NCBI GenBank assembly: GCA_038373865.1
Contig: JAXGGA010003027.1
Span: 46,182 to 110,181 of the forward strand
Direction of reading: 5' to 3'
DNA: 64,000 nt
Source: Uloborus plumipes
Lineage: Eukaryota; Arthropoda; Arachnida; Araneae; Uloboridae
A program made the position numbers and the translations under genes. The notes below the pieces were generated by a model, which was not told where the DNA came from, searched no databases, and worked only from the letters and a program-made list of their open reading frames with translations. Shown one piece after another: positions 58,279 to 64,000 of this stretch. Position 1 is the stretch's first letter, and every line of letters begins with the position of its first letter.

Positions 58279-58866
58279 TTAACCTTTAGGAACCTGGCGG
58301 TACACATGTTGCACCACAAGTCTTTTTTCTTTAGAGGACGGAGTTGAAATTTTCACTCGAACCCTTTGGAGCTGGGGATTGTTCCAAGGTTTCATACGTC
58401 TGGTACGACAGTTTATACCTTCTCTTTCCAATGGAAAACAAATCTGTGGTTCAACTGTCGTACTACCTGGGTCGAAAGAAAAATTTCTATATGAACAGCC
58501 CGGATCCAAAAGGTTAATTGAATAGATTTTAGCTGAAAATTTTACCAAAGATAGCGCTCAAAATATTGCCTTTCCTGAGTAATGATTATTTTCGACTTTC
58601 TGTCTGGAGATCGTTAAATTTGTTAAAATTTTCGCTTCCTTTTTTAAGTAGGATTACTTTATAAATTATGAAGCTTTCAATTATTTTTAATTATCCAATT
58701 TTAATTCTCTTTCAATGTTTTTCTCACGTAGAAAAAAAAGAGAATAAAAATAAAGTAGAATTCTCATTTCTTTACCTTGGCAGTTACTCCCCTGCACCAC
58801 CAACAGAAGCACAAGAGCGAACAACATCACAATCCACGTGGTCAATCCAAAACGGCAGCTCCCCAT
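58279..58866 (-). CDS. Candidate secreted small protein, two exons, 114 aa
   Basis: Exon 1 starts at ATG 58866-58864 (AAAC before, G after: good context) and ends at 58776; the donor is CAAG/GTAAAG. The intron is 58775-58533 (243 bp) and ends TTTTCAG. Exon 2 is 58532-58279 with a TAA stop. The phase-1 join keeps one frame. Residues 1-27 form a clear signal peptide with core TTWIVMLFALVLLLVV. The mature part has four cysteines (29, 43, 62, 72), one N-F-S glycosylation site (47-49), an Arg-rich middle (CRTRRMKPW) and a basic C-terminus. EPQICFPLER followed by a Cys weakly recalls the PDGF/VEGF core, but several knot cysteines are lacking. The last codons could instead be a donor (AAAG/GTTAAT) to more exons. 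Family unknown; likely a secreted host protein. Confidence 0.5.
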
Positions 58867-59160
58867 GTTTCGCACAATCACACCACTCTCACATAATCCA
58901 AAACGCAACACCAAATCCACCTTTCATTTCCTTCTTCCCAATTGGCAGTCGACAAGTACCGAGAGACTCCGAGTTTTCGCGATTCCAACTTTCACTTTTC
59001 CGATCAATGTCCCCGAACTCCCACTATTATATTGAAATTGAGAAGCCTTTTTAACTGCGCCCGTACCGGAACGATTTAGGAGTTGGAATGGAGCACCGGG
59101 ATCAACTCGGAGAGGGGAAGTCTTGCCAGTAGATGTCGCTTTGTGTGTTCCATCCCGCTA
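58867..59160 (-). promoter_or_regulatory. Probable 5' UTR and promoter of the secreted-protein gene
   Basis: GC content rises relative to the surroundings from 59160 to the ATG. On the minus strand a TATA-like AGTTAAAAAGG lies near 59045-59055. An upstream ATG (58927-58925) opens a 12-codon reading frame closing just before the main ATG, which could lower translation. No experimental start site can be read from sequence. Confidence 0.3.
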
Positions 59161-59507
59161 CCGGTAACCATTCGTTGAGCAACAGATGATCTTTTTTTTT
59201 CCCTTAGAAAGATATTCGGCAGTTGATTTCTTCTCATAGAATTTTCTTCCTGGGTGTTTTATTTTTCGAGTTTTTAAATTTTGGAAACTGAAGAGGGAAT
59301 GTATAATGTGAAATTCATTAATGAAATGAAAGCTCTTGTTAAAGAAATGAAAAGACTTGAAGAGAAATTTTAACCCATTTATGCCCAAGTTTTTTTAAAC
59401 ATTTTTTTTTCAATTTTTAACTGCTTAAAACTCTTACTTGGAATGGTTTACATACATTTTAGGCTTAAAATAGTTCGCAGTTGCCATATTTATTAAGTTA
59501 CTAGCTT

Positions 59508-60993
59508 AATACCCGGCGTTGCCCAGGTGCTTATTAATACAACATAGCATTCAGGGGAAAAAAGTTTGAAAGAGTTCTATTCATATGGGTATAAAAAAAA
59601 TTGCATCAATCTGTCTCTTAGGTACAAACTTTGAAAAAAACTAAAATATTACAAAAAGTCAAACGTTTACAGAAAAATAGTCTTATCAAAAGGTGAAAAT
59701 TAAAGATAAATGTTGTCTGTGCTTTTCCGTGTCCACTGGCACGAAATATATGCACATGGAAGTGAAAAAATTGCATCAATTTCACCCGCCAATTTAAAAT
59801 ATTAACTTTTCTCTATCAATTGTTCCCACCTACAAAGTAAAAATTATTATAACTCAGAAATAAATCTATTTCTCATTCTGAAGGCTTATCTCCATTACAG
59901 ACACAACTGTCGTCGCATTGCAAATTTGAAATTCAAATCCGTGGTTCTTTTCATAAAGTCCACATGAATTATGATTGTTTTTTACTTACTTCAATGCTAA
60001 AAGGAAATAGGTGAGCCTTAAATTGAAAATTCATTACTTTAATCGTAATCATTGTTGGAAAATACTCATATTTAAAAATCTTATAAATTTCATAAATTTG
60101 AATGCTAAAAGGCCTATCTCAATTACAATATAAATAGGCTAGATTCCTATAAAAGGGTCATTTTTTGACAAAAAATTTAAATTTGAGCTTTTTAGATTTT
60201 TTAAAATTTCAAGACCCCACCTATGAGAATTCTAGGGTGTCAAGGAACCTCTGTGTCAAGTTTGATGAAAATCTGACGCAAACTGTGGATTTGTATAGAG
60301 AACAAGTATATACAGGGTGTCCACTCCAATCGTGGACCAATAGCTAATTTCTAAACCGTTAGAGATACGCATATAGTTTATTTAGGAAAAAATCTCCAAA
60401 TTATGAAAGGAATTTTTGGTCTATTCAATGTTTTTCAAAAAATCAAATTTTGAAAGAGTTACGAAATTTAAATTTTTATACAGCCCCCCAGTCCTATCAA
60501 TCATATTTAGTAAAACATTCTTGACACTGTAACGTTTAAAACTAAAAAAAAATCACTCCTCTACCACAAAAATTGACCGAGTTATGACGTTTTGAAAAAT
60601 CAAGATTTTGCATTATTTCATGACGTCATCGAGAGATCACTTAAGGGACCGTATGCGAAATCCTTCAAAATCTTGATTTTTCAAAACGTCATAACTCGGT
60701 CAATTTTTGTGGTAGAAGAGTGATTTTTTTTTAGTTTTAAACGTTACAGTGTCAAGAATGTTTTACTAAATATGATTGATAGGACTGGGGGGCTGTATAA
60801 AAATTTAAATTTCGTAACTCTTTCAAAATTTGATTTTTTGAAAAACATTGAATGGACCCAAAATTCCTTTCGTAATTTGGAGATTTTTTCCTAAATAAAC
60901 TCTATGCTTATCTCTAACGGTTTAGAAATTAGCTATTGGTCCACGATTGGAGAGGACACCCTGTATACATACACTCATTTTTATAGATATAGA
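59508..60993 (+). mobile_element. Retroelement 3' part (ACCCGGCGTTGC family), copy 2
   Basis: It starts TAATACCCGGCGTTGCCCAG, with TGCTTATTAATACAACATAG, GAAATAGGTGAGCCTTAAAT, TTCAAGACCCCACCTATG and AATCTGACGCAAACTGTGG, ending in TTATAGATATAGATTT. Compared with copy 1 it has additional sequence between 59560 and 59990. The tail is interrupted by the fold-back element. Confidence 0.6.
60311..60965. mobile_element. Fold-back element, 655 bp, copy 2
   Basis: TA-flanked, same ends (TACAGGGTGTCCACTCCAAT) and same length as 18654-19308. The unpaired centre is in the opposite orientation to copy 1, which means the two copies lie on opposite strands. It sits in the TA-rich tail of the retroelement. 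Confidence 0.85.
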
Positions 60994-61839
60994 TTTAACG
61001 TCCTGTTTATGGGATATTTTGCAAATATGTGAGCAAAATACTACCTTACTAGACTTTACTTTTGCAAAGTAACATTACAGAAGGCATCTGTAATGAATTT
61101 TAAGCAAATCATTTTAAAATAGTCTAATTTTATGAAAAAAAAAGTTCGCAAGAAAACTTACTTTCTGTGGCTACCCATGCTGGATCGTTGCGTGACTGAT
61201 CTGTCTGAAAATAGCTGTCAATAAAAAAACTCTGATGTCCAAATAGCGGCTCTAACTGGTTTTCTCAAGAAAAATTATTATTTAACTTGTGAAAAACAAC
61301 TTTAGTAAAAGGATAAACCCATTACAGGTTTTTGTATGCAGTAACTAACAAGTTACTGTCGTTTTCAGGCTACTGGGCATAAATGGGTTAAGCTGTAAAA
61401 TACAATGTACACCATTGTACCATTGTACATGTACTTTAGGGCCGAAATAACTCCTTTTTTTAGTTTCGATGATGGGGAATGCGAAAAAGGTGCCATTAGG
61501 ACAGCAAAGTGCACAGAAAAAAATTGAAATGTTTTGGTCAATTTCTTGATCTGCCGCAAGCGCGTTGAAGTTCAGAAAAAAATGTAGTTTTTTCGAGATT
61601 TTTAACAAATTATTTAAAAAATACCTTCTATTTTCGATAACGGATAGGGCGGAAAAAGTGCCACTGGGGGCATAGAAATATCATAAAAAATTGAATTCTG
61701 TGGTATAATTACTTTCTTTTCCAAAAATGCGTACAAGATTTGGCAATTTCCTGTTTTTACAAATATTGTCAAAATGAGTAAAAAACCGAAAAAGCGACGT
61801 TTAAAAACACAAATGGATGAAGTTAAAATTATCAAACAT

Positions 61840-61871
61840 GTTTCAAAAGCATAAAGCTTCCTTCTTCAGTG
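61840..61871 (-). ncRNA. Hammerhead-like motif, left Penelope arm
   Basis: Minus strand: CACTGAAGAAGG, then an AAGC..GCTT-type stem, then TTGAAAC. The hammerhead core is CTGATGA-stem-GAAA. Here the second box is CTGAAGA, so cleavage activity is doubtful. Position, after the endonuclease ORF, is as known for Penelope-like elements. Confidence 0.4.
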
Positions 61872-61941
61872 CCAAGCAAGAAATGGAAAGAAACAAAGTG
61901 CCGGGAGAGTTTAAATAGCAAAGGAGCAAAAGCTAGGCTAA

Positions 61942-62553
61942 TCAGGTGTCAGCTTGTGCCGAGCCCTGATTAGGCGTTACGTTGTCAGAAAATTTAAAAG
62001 CATGAAGAAAAATTGGCGAGATGTGTGGAACTGCAAAAGATTCGTTACAAATATTACTTAAATTTTTATGAACATGAAAGGCTTCTAAGAAATCCAACTC
62101 GCCAACAGTTGAAGGTCTGCAAATAATTTTAGCTTCGGAGAAAACAAATCTATGGCCCATTTCCCAACAGTGTTTCGCGATTGAGGATTTTGAGAGTTCT
62201 TTCTTTTTAACATAATTTTCATGTTCCTTTAACCTAAATTTTAGCGCCCTTCGGGTCTGTCCGACGTAACCAATTTGACATTCACATTTTATGTGATAAA
62301 TGCCCCACTGATCAAATGGTTGGATGGGGTCTTTTAACTTGGAAAAAGTTAGTTTGTTGATGGGTCTGTAAATGACATGAAAATCGAACTTGCTGAGTAT
62401 TCTGGAAATGCGAGGAGAGATTTTTGAATAAAATGGTAAGACAACGAAATTGGTAGAAGAAACACTGGGTTTTTTGTGGGATGCACTGCGGTTCGAAAGT
62501 TTATTATAAGCATTGTCAATGATTTGATAAGAATAACCTCTGTCAACGGCCAC
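61942..62553 (-). CDS. Penelope-like GIY-YIG endonuclease domain, left arm
   Basis: 203 codons. GIY is at residues 84-86, a Cys-x-Cys pair follows at 90 and 92, YVG at 96-98, the catalytic Arg in RLKEH near 107, His-x5-His near 128-134, and the metal-binding Glu in LEAF near 157. The CCHH set is the zinc-finger-like signature of Penelope-type endonucleases, which nick DNA for target-primed reverse transcription. All key residues are present, but the RT domain that should precede it is missing, so it is a 5'-truncated copy and the start codon is arbitrary. A short stretch in front (PINKLTFSKLKDP) is the usual linker. Confidence 0.85.
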   Translation of the reverse strand: MAVDRGYSYQIIDNAYNKLSNRSASHKKPSVSSTNFVVLPFYSKISPRISRILSKFDFHVIYRPINKLTFSKLKDPIQPFDQWGIYHIKCECQIGYVGQTRRALKFRLKEHENYVKKKELSKSSIAKHCWEMGHRFVFSEAKIICRPSTVGELDFLEAFHVHKNLSNICNESFAVPHISPIFLHAFKFSDNVTPNQGSAQADT

Positions 62554-62581
62554 ACTCCAACGTATAAAAAGCAGACATTTT

Positions 62582-63226
62582 TTGTTTTATGGGATGACAG
62601 GAGCGAGAATGTGTGTGGCCGTTGACAGAGGTTATTCTTATCAAATCATTGACAATGCTTATAATAAACTTTCGAACCGCAGTGCATCCCACAAAAAACC
62701 CAGTGTTTCTTCTACCAATTTCGTTGTCTTACCATTTTATTCAAAAATCTCTCCTCGCATTTCCAGAATACTCAGCAAGTTCGATTTTCATGTCATTTAC
62801 AGACCCATCAACAAACTAACTTTTTCCAAGTTAAAAGACCCCATCCAACCATTTGATCAGTGGGGCATTTATCACATAAAATGTGAATGTCAAATTGGTT
62901 ACGTCGGACAGACCCGAAGGGCGCTAAAATTTAGGTTAAAGGAACATGAAAATTATGTTAAAAAGAAAGAACTCTCAAAATCCTCAATCGCGAAACACTG
63001 TTGGGAAATGGGCCATAGATTTGTTTTCTCCGAAGCTAAAATTATTTGCAGACCTTCAACTGTTGGCGAGTTGGATTTCTTAGAAGCCTTTCATGTTTAT
63101 AAAAATTTAAGTAATATTTGTAACGAATCTTTTGCAGTTCCACACATCTCGCAAATTTTACTTCATGCTTTTAAATTTTCTGACAACGCAACGCCTAATC
63201 AGGGCTCGGCACAAGCTGACACCTGA
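62582..63226 (+). CDS. Penelope-like GIY-YIG endonuclease domain, right arm
   Basis: 214 codons, mirror copy of the left-arm ORF. GIY at 95-97, C101 and C103, YVG at 107-109, Arg 118 in RLKEH, His 139 and His 145, Glu 168. It differs from the left copy at about four residues near the C-terminus (Tyr for His, Gln for Pro, Leu for Phe, Ala for Val), plus a different first ~11 residues contributed by the spacer. Again no RT domain. The first Met (62582) is outside the arm, so it is not the element's own start. Confidence 0.85.
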   Translation: MFYGMTGARMCVAVDRGYSYQIIDNAYNKLSNRSASHKKPSVSSTNFVVLPFYSKISPRISRILSKFDFHVIYRPINKLTFSKLKDPIQPFDQWGIYHIKCECQIGYVGQTRRALKFRLKEHENYVKKKELSKSSIAKHCWEMGHRFVFSEAKIICRPSTVGELDFLEAFHVYKNLSNICNESFAVPHISQILLHAFKFSDNATPNQGSAQADT

Positions 63227-63296
63227 TTGGCCTAGCTTTTGCTCCTTTGCTATTTAAACTCTCCCGGCACTTTGTTTCTTTCCATTTCTTGCTTGG

Positions 63297-63328
63297 CACT
63301 GAAGAAGGAAGCTTTATGCTTTTGAAAC
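63297..63328 (+). ncRNA. Hammerhead-like motif, right Penelope arm
   Basis: Identical to the left-arm motif: CACTGAAGAAGGAAGC, a short loop, GCTTTTGAAAC. The same CTGAAGA deviation. Confidence 0.4.
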
Positions 63329-63734
63329 ATGTTTGCCAATTTTAACTTCATCCATTTGTGTTTTTAAACGTCGCTTTTTCGGTTTTTTACTCATTTTAAC
63401 ACAAAGTGAACTGCTTTTAATTGTCAAAATGTTGAAATGCTGTTTTCGGGGCATTTGTCTTAAAATAATTGTATTGTTTGTCATCTCTGATGCATATTTA
63501 GATGTTAGATGCTAAAAAAAATTACTAATTTCGTACAAGCCTAAAAAAACTACATTTTTTCCAAACTTTCAACGCATTTGCGGCAGATCAAGAAATTGAA
63601 ATAAAAAATTCAAATTTTTCGTGTGCATTTTGCTCCCCTAATGGCACATTTTCCGCTCTTCCTATCATCGAAAAAAAAAAGGAATTTTCGGCCTTTCCTA
63701 TTGTACATGCAACGCCCTGAAAAAAACATGCAAA

Positions 63735-64000
63735 TACAGTAGCCCCTAGTTATATCGCGCCTCGTTATATCGCTCATTCGGATATATCGCTCTTGTCTTT
63801 TGTCTCCCAAAAAAAACTTTTAGTTCGAAACCATTTTTGAGAAAATATGTAAGGTGCACAGAAAAGGTCTATTTCTCATTTATTTTGTCATCAATGAACA
63901 AAACGAAGGTTCTTCTATTCTTCTGAATTCGCTGAAAAGAAGCAGCAAATTCCTGTCACCCAAACTTGCATACTGCAGAGACAGTTTGGAAACTGCTGAA
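63735..64000 (+). mobile_element. pogo-type element, left end only
   Basis: TACAGTAGCCCCTAGTTATA begins at 63735, followed by reiterated TATATCGC (TATATCGCGC, TATATCGCTC twice). This is the style of the other pogo-type MITEs in the window. The right end would lie beyond 64000, so the boundary is open. Confidence 0.4.

Larger units (their letters stand above)
59370..61391. mobile_element. TTAA-flanked (piggyBac-type) element, 2.0 kb, host of nested insertions
   Basis: TTAA then CCCATTTATGCCCA at the left (59370-59387); the complement of the right end is TTAA then CCCATTTATGCCCA (61391-61374). The 14-bp ends match perfectly and follow the CCC.TT..TGCC.A piggyBac pattern. Most of the inside (59508-60993) is a retroelement tail that itself holds a fold-back MITE, so the original element was only about 0.5 kb and non-autonomous. 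Confidence 0.7.
61392..63725. mobile_element. Two head-to-head Penelope-like element 3' ends
   Basis: Two arms of about 1.1 kb diverge from a short spacer near 62556-62608. Each has a GIY-YIG ORF, a hammerhead-like motif, and TTTGTGTTTTTAAACGTCGC..TTTTTACTCATTTT. Beyond that, the arms differ for about 100-200 bases and then match again (GCGGCAGATCAAGAAATTGA, CTAATGGCAC, ATCATCGAAA). Both copies lack the reverse transcriptase (5' truncation). Inverted, truncated pairs are common for Penelope-like elements. The ORFs differ by only a handful of residues, so the event is recent. Confidence 0.8.

Noticed and set aside
58300..58325. CGATCVPPG reading resembling a GASA/snakin peptide
   Set aside because: That frame is closed just upstream by a stop and lacks the remaining cysteines; the frame joined to exon 1 by a proper splice is preferred.
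58668..59054. 128-codon plus-strand ORF rich in Pro and Ser
   Set aside because: It is antisense to the first exon and 5' region of the secreted-protein candidate, has no motif, and is open mainly because of the local GC rise.
62349..62819. Two identical 68-codon ORFs on opposite strands
   Set aside because: They are out-of-frame shadows of the Penelope GIY-YIG ORFs.

Overview
The window looks like repeat-dense intergenic DNA from an arthropod nuclear genome, most likely an arachnid and probably a spider. It is strongly AT-rich, has long homopolymer runs and microsatellites, and contains tRNA-derived SINEs, Penelope-like retroelement ends with GIY-YIG endonucleases, a LINE fragment of a type I associate with spider genomes, and many terminal-inverted-repeat (TIR) elements. 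The organism call is an inference; no lineage-specific host gene confirms it. There is no sign of bacterial genes, operons or CRISPR.

Layout. 0-12 kb: scattered miniature TIR elements (MITEs), a tRNA-SINE at 3.3 kb, a 550-bp tandem duplication at 7.4-8.5 kb and the first blocks of a modular repeat built from TTTTACAGT/ACTGTAAAA. 12-31 kb: twin MITEs (13.6 and 22.6 kb; 20.0 and 21.9 kb), a 655-bp fold-back element, a head-to-head pair of hammerhead-bearing, Penelope-like ends split by a SINE, and a MITE with 74-bp internal tandem repeats. 33.3-39.0 kb: one large fold-back DNA transposon with a perfect 8-bp target duplication, hAT-type ends, remnants of a transposase-like gene in both arms, a two-finger C2H2 ORF in the loop, and a 1.63-kb TIR element inserted in it. 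39-51 kb: a SINE carrying another repeat, a 2.5-kb palindrome of ~500-bp units, further TTTTACAGT blocks (one hit by a LINE fragment with target duplication), tandem duplications and several MITEs. 51-55 kb: a GC-rich island, a second, longer pseudogene of the transposase-like family, a 1.33-kb GGTTGTGAC element and an 85-bp minisatellite. 58.3-59.1 kb: the only good host-gene candidate, a two-exon gene on the minus strand for a small secreted protein. 59.4-63.7 kb: a nested piggyBac-type element (fold-back MITE inside a retroelement tail inside a TTAA-flanked element), then two head-to-head Penelope-like 3' ends.

Apart from the secreted-protein candidate, and possibly a 50-residue ORF at 29.0 kb, every supported coding stretch belongs to a mobile element and most are broken. 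The main interest is in nested and palindromic architectures, in the number of different TA-flanked pogo-type MITEs, and in the recurrence of one transposase-like family.
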